Below, piece by piece: positions 18,941 to 28,900 of a DNA stretch of 64,000 bases (its first letter is position 1; every line of letters begins with the position of its first letter). The DNA lies in contig JACKNO010000001.1 of NCBI GenBank assembly GCA_024234815.1, positions 558,001-622,000 of the forward strand. The letters are read 5' to 3'. Made by a program: the position numbers and the translations under genes. The notes under the pieces were generated by a model that did not search any database, was not told the DNA's origin, and saw only the letters and a list, made by a program, of their open reading frames with translations. This DNA comes from Pseudomonadales bacterium. Its GTDB lineage: Bacteria; Pseudomonadota; Gammaproteobacteria; Pseudomonadales; Halieaceae.

Positions 18941-19333
18941 TTATTTCTCGCTTCGGGGCAGGGCATCCGCAAAGTTAAACCAGGCGGACTGCGATTCACA
19001 GTGGACGTGGGCCGAGGGATTCATGTCGATGTCGCCGTCGATATTACTGCGCGCAATGTGGATTTCTCCCGGCCAGCGCTCTGACCGGAAGAACAGGGTG
19101 GAGCCGCAGAAGCCGCAAAAGCCCCGCTCGGAATCCGGGGAGGAGCGATACCACCGCAGGCCCGAGTCCGCGGCAAGGCGAAATCGCTGCTGTGCCACTC
19201 CCACCCAGGTCACCAGAGCCGCGCCATGAGCGCGCTGGCAGAGCGAGCAATGGCAGTGCGCGCACCAGAGACTGGGCGGCTCGTATTCAAATCGTACCTG
19301 TCCGCAGAGGCAAGTGCCGGTGTGACTGGTCAT
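18941..19333 (-). CDS. GFA/CENP-V family zinc protein
   Basis: A 130-residue protein of the glutathione-dependent formaldehyde-activating (GFA) family. The zinc-binding cysteines are in TCLCGQVRF near the N-terminus, CAHCHCSLCQRAHG in the first third and GFCGFCGSTLF near residue 75. Family members fold as Mss4-like beta structures, and most have no proven substrate despite the name. The gene is isolated: 165 bases separate it from the channel gene downstream, and the divergent MscS-like gene starts about 200 bases away. Confidence 0.87.
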   Translation of the reverse strand: MTSHTGTCLCGQVRFEYEPPSLWCAHCHCSLCQRAHGAALVTWVGVAQQRFRLAADSGLRWYRSSPDSERGFCGFCGSTLFFRSERWPGEIHIARSNIDGDIDMNPSAHVHCESQSAWFNFADALPRSEK

Positions 19334-19538
19334 GGCAGTCGATCTCGCAGGGTGTACCCGAATATGAGTTTAGGATATTCACGACAGATCGCGAACAAAA
19401 GTGACAGCGGGCAGCTGTAAGATGGACATTATCTGGCGCCGCAAGTGGTTGCGCCGTGCGTCGCAGCTCCTATTATAGGGTTGTCGTGGTGCCGGAAATG
19501 GACCGTATCGGATCTACAGGAAGTCAGGAGAGAAAATT

Positions 19539-20375
19539 ATGGCGGATGCAACTGCCGAGAGCGGCCCTTTGAAGTTCATAGTGTCGCATACCGATGAAAT
19601 TGCCCAGCAGGTGGGAGATTACGGCTATATCGTAGCCGATAGTCTCTATCTCATCGTGTTGGGTATGCTGACGGTTTTTGTCATACATACCCTCGCCTCA
19701 AAGTTTCTCTATCCCTATCTGCCCAACGCGCGACTTCCCCGGGTGATATTTGGTGCCCTGTACGTGTTGGTGCTGGTTGTGACTGTACTCATCGCCCTGA
19801 AACGCGCCGGTTTTGATACGCAGGGGTTCGGCGCCGCGGCGCTGGTGTTGGTGCTGGTGGGTGCAAGTCTTCTGTATTTCCTGATCCCCTTTTTTCCCAA
19901 GCTGCCATTCATCCCCGGCCACGTGATCGAGACCGGGGGTGTCATGGGCGTGGTCGACTCCATATCCAGCTTCCATACCACCCTGCGCAAGTTTGATGGC
20001 AGCCTTGTTTTCATTCCGAACGCGTTGGTGGTGGCTTCGAGGATAGAGAACTTCAGCTATACGCCCACCCGTCGCATCGAGATAAAGGTTTTGCTGGCCA
20101 GTGCCTGTGAGCCTGAGGCGGTCAGGGCGCGGATACTGGCCGCGGTATCCGAGGACACCCGGGTACTGACAGACCCCGCCGCCGCAATTTTTGCCACCAA
20201 CGCTGATGCTGCGGGGGTAGAGCTGACCCTATACTGCTGGACTACCAACGAAGACTATACGAGTACCCGTAGCGACCTGTGGTTGCGTCTGCTCAGGATG
20301 GCACGTGAGGAAGAGGGAATCGCATTGGCGACTCCCATACAGGAGATTCAGTTGCGCGACGGCAGGGCCGCGTAG
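19539..20375 (+). CDS. MscS-like mechanosensitive channel family protein
   Basis: A 278-residue protein. Three hydrophobic segments lie near residues 28-50, 68-88 and 95-118. The FIPGHVIETGGVMGVVDSIS segment after the last helix matches the beta domain of MscS proteins, and FDGSLVFIPNALVVASRIENFS is the usual end of that domain. A cytoplasmic alpha/beta cage domain follows (IEIKVLLA...EDYTSTRSDLWLRLL). The family opens under membrane tension to release solutes. A GGAAGTCAGGAGAG ribosome-binding region precedes the ATG. No operon partner is seen. Confidence 0.82.
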   Translation: MADATAESGPLKFIVSHTDEIAQQVGDYGYIVADSLYLIVLGMLTVFVIHTLASKFLYPYLPNARLPRVIFGALYVLVLVVTVLIALKRAGFDTQGFGAAALVLVLVGASLLYFLIPFFPKLPFIPGHVIETGGVMGVVDSISSFHTTLRKFDGSLVFIPNALVVASRIENFSYTPTRRIEIKVLLASACEPEAVRARILAAVSEDTRVLTDPAAAIFATNADAAGVELTLYCWTTNEDYTSTRSDLWLRLLRMAREEEGIALATPIQEIQLRDGRAA

Positions 20376-20388
20376 GGGTAGGTAACGA

Positions 20389-21279
20389 TCAGCTCCTGAC
20401 CACAGCCCGCAGGCGGCGCCCTGCGATCAACAGCAGGCCCAGCATTGTCAGGGCGAGGCCGTATGCGGATATAGTGGGAACAGGTGTTGTCGATGCCGGG
20501 GGTGCGGCCGGGACCAGCGGAGCCGATGTAAACGCTACCAGTTCCTGCCCGGTATCGAACACCTCGGTGAGTTGGCCGGTAGCCAGATCGAGGCTGTACA
20601 GCATCTGCTCATTAACGCCGCCAACGGCACGGTTTGACTTGGTATAGGCAACGCCATCAACGATCGCCAGCGCGGTCATGGCATACACCTGCGCGCCTGC
20701 GAAGGTGATATTCGCGATTTTGGTGGCAGCTCCCGTTCCAAGGTTAATCGTGTACAGCTCCGAGAACACCGAATCGGCCGAGCTTACCGCATACATGGTG
20801 CCGCCATCGTAAGCAAATCCGCCGCTGGGCGCGTTCATCCCGGTCAGAGTGCCGATAGCGGTTGTGGCTCCGGTGGCTGGATCAAGGGTACCCAGCAAAC
20901 CGGGGTCAGTCTCAGGCCCGGCTTGATCGAATGAGGCGTACAGGGTGCTACCCACATATTCCAGGGCTGTCGCTGTACTCAGGGGCGTGGGGTTGGATGG
21001 GAAGTTGATCGCCACGGAACCGGTGCTGGCGGCAGTGGCGGAATCGAAGGACAACAGGTTTCCAGTTCTATCGGGAAGCAAAATAGTCGCTTCATCGGGG
21101 GTCAACTGAATCTCAGGTCCGATTTCACCCAGCGAACCAACAAGAGTGGTTGTCTGGGCATCGGTATCAACCAGGTAAAGGCTGTCGCGGCTACTGGCAT
21201 AAAAGCTTGCGGCGTTCGCCTCGATCGACAACGTAACGATTACTGCAAGAAGGAAAAGGGGGCGAAGATAGTTTGTCAC
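20389..21279 (-). CDS. Exported beta-propeller-like protein with IPTL-CTERM-like sorting tail
   Basis: A 296-residue protein. After a signal peptide (to about residue 23) come repeating segments such as YLVDTDAQTTTLVGSLG and LYTINLGTGAATKIANI, like the DUF4394/YncE-type propellers. A Pro-rich linker leads into the last 31 residues: VPTISAYGLALTMLGLLL, then a short arginine-rich end (AGRRLR). This is the three-part form of the IPTL-CTERM variant of PEP-CTERM signals, processed by exosortase XrtH-type enzymes in known cases. The same tail occurs in the protein at 23320-23964. The start is GTG at 21279, with AGGATG upstream. The surface function is unknown. Confidence 0.75.
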   Translation of the reverse strand: MTNYLRPLFLLAVIVTLSIEANAASFYASSRDSLYLVDTDAQTTTLVGSLGEIGPEIQLTPDEATILLPDRTGNLLSFDSATAASTGSVAINFPSNPTPLSTATALEYVGSTLYASFDQAGPETDPGLLGTLDPATGATTAIGTLTGMNAPSGGFAYDGGTMYAVSSADSVFSELYTINLGTGAATKIANITFAGAQVYAMTALAIVDGVAYTKSNRAVGGVNEQMLYSLDLATGQLTEVFDTGQELVAFTSAPLVPAAPPASTTPVPTISAYGLALTMLGLLLIAGRRLRAVVRS

Positions 21280-21634
21280 GTGAACATCCTGTTCTGGGGA
21301 ATTGAATTGCGCAGGATGGTAAATGCTATAGCCACTTTTTACAAGGGGTTAATATGTGGCTTATGTCACCTGTGGAGAATCAGGGGAGAGCCGACTAGCG
21401 GTATACGCTGAATTCTGAAAATCGCGCGGGCCGATACCTGACGGCGCCCCTGTCGCATCCCGGGCAGGAACACCACCGGAAAAATTTATTAACTGGCATT
21501 CCTGGTGTGATAAAACAAACCGCGCTTCATGGTCTAGACTGGTGGTACCCTGCGGGTAGGCCCACATTTGAGTTTGGCTGAAGGCCTCCTGCGGACAGAA
21601 GACGACAGTACAACCCAATCGACAGGTAGCTTCC
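21280..21634. other. Intergenic region between divergent genes
   Basis: About 355 bases separate the starts of the IPTL-CTERM-like gene and the monooxygenase gene, so both promoters must lie here. The part just above 21300 is AT-rich (a TTTTTACAAGGGG stretch). I find no convincing operator dyad and no RNA gene. A minus-strand open frame at 21361-21690 runs across the region into the monooxygenase gene and is not credible. Confidence 0.5.
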
Positions 21635-23113
21635 ATGAGTGTTTCACGAAAACCCCAACATTTTGACGTGATCGTTGTCGGTGCCGGCATTTCCGGTATC
21701 GGCTCGGCCTACCACCTGCGCCATCAGTGCCCCGGCAAGAGCCTGCTGGTGCTGGAAGAGATGGAAAGCTTCGGCGGCACCTGGCTGACCCACACCTATC
21801 CCGGTGTCCGCTCCGACAGCGACCTGTACACGTTTGGCTACAGGTTCAAGCCCTGGACCAAAGCGCCCATCGCATCGGCGGAAGAGATTCTTCATTACCT
21901 GGGCGAGGTCATCTTTGAAAATGACCTGGATCGCCACATTCGCTATAACCATCACATCAGCGCCGCCAACTGGTCCAGCAAGGACAAACAGTGGAGCCTG
22001 GAATGCACGCGCAAGGATACCGGCGAGACTGTTCACTTCACCACCAACTTTTTGTGGATGTGCCAGGGATACTACGAGCATGCCAAAGGTTACACCCCCG
22101 AGTGGGAAGGCATGGACAAATTCAGGGGCCAGATCGTGCATCCGCAAAACTGGCCTGACGATCTTGACCTGACCGGCAAGGAAGCCGTGCTGATTGGTTC
22201 CGGCGCAACGGCGGCCACGGTCGCCCCCGCCATTGCGCCCGATTGCAAGCACCTGACCATGCTGCAGCGTTCACCCACCTATTTTATTCCGGACTACAAC
22301 GCCAACGACCTGGCCGACACATTGCGCGATCTGGAAGTTGACGAAACCTGGATACATGAAATCGTGCGCCGCCAGGTGCTGGCAAAGATGGCGGAGTTTA
22401 CCCACCTCTCGGTAGAGCAGCCCGAACTGGTAAGAGACGAGTTACTGGCAGGGGTGCGCGCCTTTCTGGGCCCCGAGTACGACATGGAGAAACACTTCAC
22501 GCCGCGCTATCGACCCTGGCAGCAGCGCGTGGCATTCGTGCCGGACGGGGACCTGTTCAAGGGAATAAGCTCCGGCAAGGTCAGTATGGCCACCGACGAG
22601 ATCGACTGTTTTACCGAAAAGGGTATCCGCTTGAAATCCGGTGAAGAGCTGGAGGCCGACGTCATCATCACTGCAACCGGTTTCAACCTGTGCGTACTGG
22701 GCGGAATCCATTTCTCGGTAGACGGTGAACCGGTGGACTTCTCCAAAACAGTTACCTACCGGGGCATGATGTTCACCGGCGTGCCCAATCTGGTCTGGGT
22801 GTTCGGCTATTTTCGCGCCAGCTGGACACTGCGCGTAGACATCGTGGGCGACCTGGTGTGCCGCCTGCTTACCCACATGAAAAAGAAACACGCCCGGTCA
22901 GTGGAGGTGGCATTCCCGCCCGGGGACGAGGACATGGAACTTCTACCGTGGATGGACGCAGACAACTTCAACCCGGGTTACCTGCAGCGATCCATGCACC
23001 TGATGCCAAAGCGGGGCAGCAAACCCGAGTGGCAGCACACCCAGGATTATTGGACCGAGCGGGAGGAGCTGCCGAGGCTCGATCTTGACAGCCCGGAGTT
23101 CGTGTACAAGTAG
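21635..23113 (+). CDS. Flavin-containing monooxygenase, Baeyer-Villiger (EthA-like) type
   Basis: A 492-residue flavoprotein. It has the FAD dinucleotide motif VVGAGISGIGSA near residue 12, then GGTWLTHTYPGVRSDSD, and the Baeyer-Villiger fingerprint FRGQIVHPQNWPDD near residue 165. The NADPH motif LIGSGATAATVAP follows near residue 185. This order matches EthA-type enzymes, which insert oxygen into ketones with NADPH and O2. Substrate is unknown; with the ketosteroid-dehydrogenase-like gene at 4.9-6.4 kb it fits a genome that handles sterols or other alicyclic ketones, an inference only. The gene stands alone with its own ribosome-binding site. Confidence 0.88.
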   Translation: MSVSRKPQHFDVIVVGAGISGIGSAYHLRHQCPGKSLLVLEEMESFGGTWLTHTYPGVRSDSDLYTFGYRFKPWTKAPIASAEEILHYLGEVIFENDLDRHIRYNHHISAANWSSKDKQWSLECTRKDTGETVHFTTNFLWMCQGYYEHAKGYTPEWEGMDKFRGQIVHPQNWPDDLDLTGKEAVLIGSGATAATVAPAIAPDCKHLTMLQRSPTYFIPDYNANDLADTLRDLEVDETWIHEIVRRQVLAKMAEFTHLSVEQPELVRDELLAGVRAFLGPEYDMEKHFTPRYRPWQQRVAFVPDGDLFKGISSGKVSMATDEIDCFTEKGIRLKSGEELEADVIITATGFNLCVLGGIHFSVDGEPVDFSKTVTYRGMMFTGVPNLVWVFGYFRASWTLRVDIVGDLVCRLLTHMKKKHARSVEVAFPPGDEDMELLPWMDADNFNPGYLQRSMHLMPKRGSKPEWQHTQDYWTEREELPRLDLDSPEFVYK

Positions 23114-23171
23114 CGATGTCCGCACAACAAGGCCCCATAGGCAATGATGAGGCCTTGCTTGGTTGTGATGG

Positions 23172-23185
23172 CCGGAGACAGAATC
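23172..23185. repeat. tRNA-Phe 3'-segment copy, putative attL of an island
   Basis: The bases CCGGAGACAGAATC here are identical, in the same orientation, to 34551-34564, which encode the acceptor/T-arm part of tRNA-Phe. Matches continue imperfectly on the right (AAGC against GAAC). A tRNA 3' fragment at one edge and the intact tRNA at the other is the usual footprint of site-specific integration. The short length and absence of an integrase leave this as a hypothesis. Confidence 0.5.
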
Positions 23186-23319
23186 AAGCGGCAGCCGTGC
23201 TGTAGCGAGGCGCATCCGCTGGATGCACCCCGCGCCAATGCCAGCCGCAAACCTTTGCAGGGGGTGGGCGATGCAGGTGATTTTTAGTTCAGGAATAAAA
23301 ACGGAACAGCGAGGGAAAA

Positions 23320-23964
23320 ATGGTAGCGAATAACGTGAAGATTGCTCGAGTCCTTGGTTTGGGTCTTTTGACGGTGCTTTTCAGTGCGTCTATTCAAGCT
23401 GCGGTCGTGGTGGAGGATCTGGGTGCCGGTATTACGAGGGTGACCGTGGACCCAATAACATTCAACGTGACCGCAGATGGTTCCGCCGGATTTCTGGTTA
23501 TCAAAGATTTTTGGGCTGCCCCATCAAGCGCTTGTGGCCAGCCTGATTCATCGACGATGAGCTGGTCGATTAATGGGGCTGCAGCCGTTACACCGACTCA
23601 ATATGGCTGCACGGGCCAAATAAACTTTGCCTTCGGAAGTATCGGTTTGACAGACCTTTTCTTTGACTTCAATGGTGGGGCTGGTGATTTGGTAAATGGT
23701 TTGACAGGGGATGAGATTGTAATCGGAGGTGTGTTTACATTCAGCAATTCCGTCTCGATTGCGGCTAATCCTGGACCTTACACAGCGACCTTACAAAGTG
23801 CGAGCAATGTTATTGCGACAGCCTCCACTGCCGTCGCGGCTCCCCCGCCGTCCCCGTCCGCCACGCCGGTGCCAACAATGCCCGCTTATGGCCTTGTCCT
23901 GACAATGCTGGGTCTGTTTTTGGTAGCGGGTCGTCGACTGCGTCAGTTGATGATCACGGTATAG
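23320..23964 (+). CDS. Exported protein with IPTL-CTERM-like sorting tail
   Basis: A 214-residue protein. It has an N-terminal signal peptide (to about residue 27, ending SIQAA), a Cys-containing beta-rich middle of unrecognised fold (two cysteines near residues 72 and 100) and a proline-rich linker. The C-terminal 32 residues read VPTMPAYGLVLTMLGLFL and end in an Arg-containing basic tip. That tail is nearly the same as the one at 20389-21279, so both are probably handled by the same exosortase-like system. GAGGG precedes the ATG. The 3' end overlaps the convergent CAP-protein gene by 22 bases. It lies just inside the putative island edge. Confidence 0.72.
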   Translation: MVANNVKIARVLGLGLLTVLFSASIQAAVVVEDLGAGITRVTVDPITFNVTADGSAGFLVIKDFWAAPSSACGQPDSSTMSWSINGAAAVTPTQYGCTGQINFAFGSIGLTDLFFDFNGGAGDLVNGLTGDEIVIGGVFTFSNSVSIAANPGPYTATLQSASNVIATASTAVAAPPPSPSATPVPTMPAYGLVLTMLGLFLVAGRRLRQLMITV

Positions 23965-25646
23965 TCTTCGACGCCCTGGTAACACACGCCATCCTCATCG
24001 CAAGGACTGACGACCACCGTATAGCTGCCGGGTGTGAGGTTCTCCTGGAAAGCCACATCGGAAGATCGAACAAGCTGCTTGCGCTCATCGTATAGCAGGA
24101 TAAAAAATGCCTGGTTGCTGAAGATACTCTGGCCTTCGAAACGGGTGACCCCGGACAGCTCGGCGACGTAGCTGTCCGCGTCGGTACCGGTCTGGAAGCT
24201 GCCCCTGAACTCGTTGCCCACTTTTGAATCGCCAGCTTCAAGTGGCTCCTCCACAGTAACGATATTGAAGTACTCGAGGTTGACGAAGTACTCCACGGTG
24301 CGTATGTCCCCGCCGGGCATCCTGATGTTACTGACCTCTACCGTATATTCGGTATCGTATTGATAATCGTCGACCAACCAGGACAGGAAGTTGCTGATAC
24401 CGAACCCCTGGGTATCCGAATACTGATTTCGCACTGTCAGCAATTTGCCGGATGCCTTTTCCTTTACCGTTATCACCGCCCCGGAAAAGTAATCAAACGG
24501 AGGGCTGCTACTGACGGCCGGTACCATCGACAGGCTCCAGGGTGTGGGAGGTCCGGTATTTTCCGCCAGCACATAGGGGTAGTTCTGGTAGGGGTAGGCA
24601 ACGAACTCCAGGTGCGGAGCACCGGAATTCAGGGACAGGACCCCAAATTCGAAGACTTTCTGGGCCGCTGCGCCCTTCACCTGACCGTAGGCGAGATAGC
24701 CCAGTTCGGGGTGAAGGACCCAGCGTCTATGCCCGGCGGCCATCAGGTCGGCGGCATTGTATCTGTCGTGCGTCCAGCCCAGGATGTCGTTTGCCGGGTC
24801 TTCGTTGCCGCTGCCTCCCCTCAGGCTCAGGTTGGAGCTGGCTGAACCCGACGCGGCCAGCGCCGAGTAGCATTTGTCTCCCGGCTCAGGGAAATGCGAA
24901 AGATAATTGTTGGCACGCTGCACCAGCGCGCTGGACTGGGCTTCAGCATCATAGAAAGATTCGTATTGCACCGGGTACAGACCATGCAACTCGCGCACGT
25001 GGTTGAGCACCTCCAGGGCCCGGTTCCTGGCAAGCTCTGTCAAACTACCCGGGTCGCAATTCGGCACGTCCGGGAGGTGGGTGTACATCTGTTGGTCGGA
25101 GGTAAACTCCCCGGACTTGATTTCCTTCAGGAGCTGCTTCCAGTAGTTCTCCTGGGGCGCCTCGTCGTAAGACCACATGCCATTGGCGAAATGCATGTTG
25201 GCAAAGGTTTCTCGCGTCTTTGTGACATTTTCCGGGGAGTCGGCAAATCTCGCCAGTGCCACCGCCCTGCTCGCGCTGCCAGCCAGCTTGTTTACCCAGA
25301 AAGTAATGCCCGATTCTGCGCCCTCCCGCCCGAGCACGTTACGGAACAGTTGCTCGATGTACTGTCTGTCATCCAGCGGGCCATACTTCGAAATGAACTC
25401 GGGTGAAACGTAAAATTTATTTGCGATAGATACCAAAGAGCGGCCGCCCTCATAGGCGTCAACCCAGAAATTCAAGCCCCCGACCTTTGGTTCACGGTCG
25501 AATGCCGCAGAGTACAAACGCGCAATTGATCTTACTTCTTCAACGTCCGCGGTAGACGCGAATGAGACGGAAGACAGTGTGCACAGCAGTAACAACGCCA
25601 CCGTGTGCAGGAATTTTCGATCTCGATGGACTGGAATCAAGGACAT
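23943..25646 (-). CDS. Secreted DUF4214 and CAP-domain protein
   Basis: About 567 residues from the ATG at 25646, which GGAGG precedes and from which a signal peptide begins at once (MSLIPVHRD...SVSFA). The open frame continues to 25940, but those 98 codons have no family character. A DUF4214 region follows (ARLYSAAFDREPKVGGLNFW and FRNVLGREGAESGITFW are its two repeats). A CAP/SCP domain covers the middle (LNHVRELHGLYPVQY, NDILGWTHDRYNAADLMAAGHR). The last part resembles a beta-sandwich like bacterial pre-peptidase C-terminal domains (GTDADSYVAELSG). DUF4214 is common in surface and S-layer-type proteins. The role is unknown. Confidence 0.78.
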   Translation of the reverse strand: MSLIPVHRDRKFLHTVALLLLCTLSSVSFASTADVEEVRSIARLYSAAFDREPKVGGLNFWVDAYEGGRSLVSIANKFYVSPEFISKYGPLDDRQYIEQLFRNVLGREGAESGITFWVNKLAGSASRAVALARFADSPENVTKTRETFANMHFANGMWSYDEAPQENYWKQLLKEIKSGEFTSDQQMYTHLPDVPNCDPGSLTELARNRALEVLNHVRELHGLYPVQYESFYDAEAQSSALVQRANNYLSHFPEPGDKCYSALAASGSASSNLSLRGGSGNEDPANDILGWTHDRYNAADLMAAGHRRWVLHPELGYLAYGQVKGAAAQKVFEFGVLSLNSGAPHLEFVAYPYQNYPYVLAENTGPPTPWSLSMVPAVSSSPPFDYFSGAVITVKEKASGKLLTVRNQYSDTQGFGISNFLSWLVDDYQYDTEYTVEVSNIRMPGGDIRTVEYFVNLEYFNIVTVEEPLEAGDSKVGNEFRGSFQTGTDADSYVAELSGVTRFEGQSIFSNQAFFILLYDERKQLVRSSDVAFQENLTPGSYTVVVSPCDEDGVCYQGVEDYTVIIN

Positions 25647-25998
25647 TTCGCCTCCGACGTACCGTTGCCAGGGTAAAAAATGGAAATCCTGACTGCCCAA
25701 TTCTGCGCTGATCCGTTGATTCATGCGGGCTGCATGGAGAGGGGGTGCGGCCAGTGGACCAGGTACAGCTCTCTTTGCGGCTTCTCGTATTGTAGCCCAG
25801 ATTCCATAAATCGGAATGCAAGCCTGGCCGCGGCCGCGGCCTGTATTGGCGTACAACTTTTGGGGATGAGTTCGCTGGAGCGGGCTTTTTCTTTGAGACT
25901 GGCTCTCCCGCCGGGACGGTTCATGGACGTTTAACTGCAACCGGGTACGCCCATTTCAATCATTGATGACTCGTAACAGGCAATCCCACTATGAATTC
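25647..25998. other. Intergenic region before the restriction operon
   Basis: About 350 bases lie between the start of the CAP-protein gene and the end of hsdR. The region must hold the promoter of the CAP-protein gene (minus strand). Open frames on both strands here look like chance. I see no repeat or RNA gene, and no copy of the tRNA-derived sequence. Confidence 0.4.
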
Positions 25999-28900
25999 TC
26001 AAGCTGTGTCTTCAAGCACTCGGGGTACCGTTGAATTTAGGGCGACGAAGAGGCCTTCCACCACATTCTCCTTACCCGCAAACATGGCATCTGGACCCCC
26101 CGCATGTAGGTTGCTGAAGGGCGGCTCGTACAATGCAGCTGCCTCCATCACGCCCCGTGACGTTAGCTGGTCGATTACCAGCTCGATGAACCGGATTTGG
26201 GGAGGGGTCAGGCTGCGGTCGGCAAGAAAGTCGGAGAACACTCCCTGAGCGGCTGCCCGGTCCATACCCACAAGACTACGAATGAAGTAAGCCAGCGAGG
26301 GAGCACCGCTGCGGCTGAGTAGCCCTGACAGTAGGGTATCCCCATCGTCCTCCCCGATCTCCGCCAGCGTGCTCTCCAGCCCCTCCAGGTCGGTGTGGGT
26401 GAGGGGTTGATTGGTCCTCAGACGGTGTACTACGAGATGGTCCAGATGGCTATTCAGGTACTCCCTGACCTTCTTTTCGTACTGGGCCCCAGTCATCTTA
26501 GGCATGTTGATGACCGTCTCCGGTCGGACGCCCATGATCTCGTCTTGAAAGTTGGTGTAGACGATCTTGCGGGTCTTTTTATCAAGGAATGGCACCAGCT
26601 CCCGCAGGCGAAGCCGAAGGTCCTCCAGCTCGGGCAATCCAATACCCTCCCAGAAGCTGGTCTCCTGTAAGGCGGCGAGATACTCCAGCTGGGCCTTCAC
26701 TGCAGGAATGGCGGTTTTATCCTCCAGCAGCATGGCGATCTCCACGACGCGCTTCCGGCTGCTCTCGTAGATCGCGGTATCGCCCTCCACGTGGGCCAGC
26801 TGCATACGCAGAGCTGTCAGGTCGAACAGGCGGGACTCTATGTCATCGTTCTCTATCTCACTGGGTAGCCCCGCAACTTCTGATTGCAGAGTCTCCCGGT
26901 CCTGTTCAGTGAGCTGGTCCCACACCGCACGGGCCTGAAAGTGCTCCACGGCCTGCAGGTGCATCCGCACAATAAAGTTCTCCCGGTTCATTGCCGCCAC
27001 TTCTCCGTGCAGGCTGGTAGCTAGCGCAGCCTTGAGTCCGAAGGCTGGGTCCAGTTCGGGGGTACTTTGGAGGTGGCCCAGCAGTTGGACACGGGCGCTG
27101 AAGAGGCGGGCTCCCAGTGGGGCCGCATCCCCTGTCTTGATGCCCTCGGGGTTCTCCCGGAAGAAGTCGAAGTTGAAGCAGAAGTCGAACACGCGGAAAT
27201 CAGCTTTATCTTCATCCGGCCCATACAGTTCCGGGCAGAGGCGTGTACCCCGCCCGATCATCTGCCAGAACTTGATCTTGGAGTACACGGGCTTGAAGAA
27301 CACAAGATTGGCGACTTCGGGTACGTCGATACCGGTGTCCAGCATATCCACGGAGATGGCGATGTGAGGCTCCTTCTCCTTCTGAGAGAAGTCGTCGATG
27401 AGGCTCTGGGGGTACTTGGCGTAGTTGTCGATGACCCGGGCGAAGTGGCCCGCGTACTTTGGGTAGTGGTGGTTGAACCGCTTTTCGATGAACTGTGCAT
27501 GGTCATGATTGCGGGCAAAGATAATAGTTTTGGCGAGGCGGTCGCCGCCCTCCACTTTATGGCCATTTTCCATCAGGTACTGGAGCACCTTGTCCACTGT
27601 ATCCCGGTTGAACAGCCAGTTATTCAGTGCACTTGAGTTCACTCGCTCCGGGATGCCCCGCTCATCAACATTATCCCCCCAGTCCAGCGCCTCCCACTGG
27701 GCCTTCTCATCCTCGGTGAGATCGTCATAATTGATTCCTTCTCGGGGGAACTTGAGGTCAACCTGCTCTACCCGTGGGGGCACCAAAAAGCCGTCCTTAA
27801 CTGCAGTTTCCAGCTCGTAGGCGTCGGTGGGTACGCCCGGCTCAAGGTCAAACAGGTCATAGGTGTTCTTGTCTACCTGCTCCCGGGGGGTGGCCGTAAG
27901 CCCCACCAGCAGGGAGTCGAAATAGCGGAAGATCGCCCCATACTTCTGGTAAACGGATCGGTGGGCCTCGTCGATGATCACCAGGTCAAAGTGCCCCACA
28001 CCAAAGCGAGCGGCATTGCCCTCGGTCTCGTCGATTAGCCCCATCATGGTGGGGTAGGTACAGACGTAGACCCGACCCTCCGTATTCTTCTCAGTGACCA
28101 GATTTACTGGGCTGGATTCCGGGAGGTGGGCCTTGAAAGCGTTAGTGGCCTGATTCACCAGCGACACCCGGTCGGCAAGGAATAGCACCCGCTTGGCCCA
28201 GCCAGCGCGTTGGAGTGCATCCACCAGCGCGATAGCCATACGTGTCTTACCGGTCCCGGTCGCCATCACCAGCAGCGCCTTGCGTCTGGCTTGGGTGAAC
28301 TGCTCGAAAATACTGCCGATAGCCCGCTTCTGGTAATACCGCTCGACAATGGCGTCCTTCACTTGAGCAACGTCCAGTGCCTGCCGCTGAGAGCGCCGCG
28401 TGATCAGTCGGGCGAATTCCTCTTTTTTGTAGAACCCTGCTACCTCGCGGGGTGGGTAGACCTTGTCGTCCCAGAGCCATGTCTTGTAGCCGTTACTGTA
28501 GAAGATGAGGGGGCGCTGCCCGTGCATGGCTTCAAGGCAGTCGGCGTAGAGCTTCGCCTGTTGCTGCCCTATCACGGGGTCCACTGTCGATTTCTTGGCC
28601 TCTACCACCCCCGCGGGCTTGCCGTCGTCCCCCCACAGTACATAGTCGGCATAGCCAATACCCTGCGCATTGGGCATGCCGGTCACTTCGTATTCCCGGT
28701 CACGTTCCTGGTCCAGCGGCCATCCAGCCCGGTGGAGTTCCACGTCAATCAGATAACGGCGTGTGTCATCCTCAGTGTAATCGTGGGTATCCGGTTGCTG
28801 CTCGCTGGCGGCGCGAACTTCGGCCAGCTTCTCTCGCAGGGCTTGTACTTCTTCATCGAGACTGTCCCGCTCTTGTTGGTGCTTGAGGGCCGCCTCACCC

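Noticed and set aside
21361..21690. 109-codon minus-strand frame between the IPTL-CTERM gene and the monooxygenase
   Set aside because: It overlaps the start of the monooxygenase gene, has no recognisable motif and no ribosome-binding site.
23128..23157. CAAGGCC/GGCCTTG stem after the monooxygenase gene as a terminator
   Set aside because: The stem is short, the loop is 16 bases and no T-run follows; not enough to call.
25680..25934. 84-codon plus-strand frame upstream of hsdR end
   Set aside because: No similarity, poor composition, and antisense to the promoter side of the CAP-protein gene.
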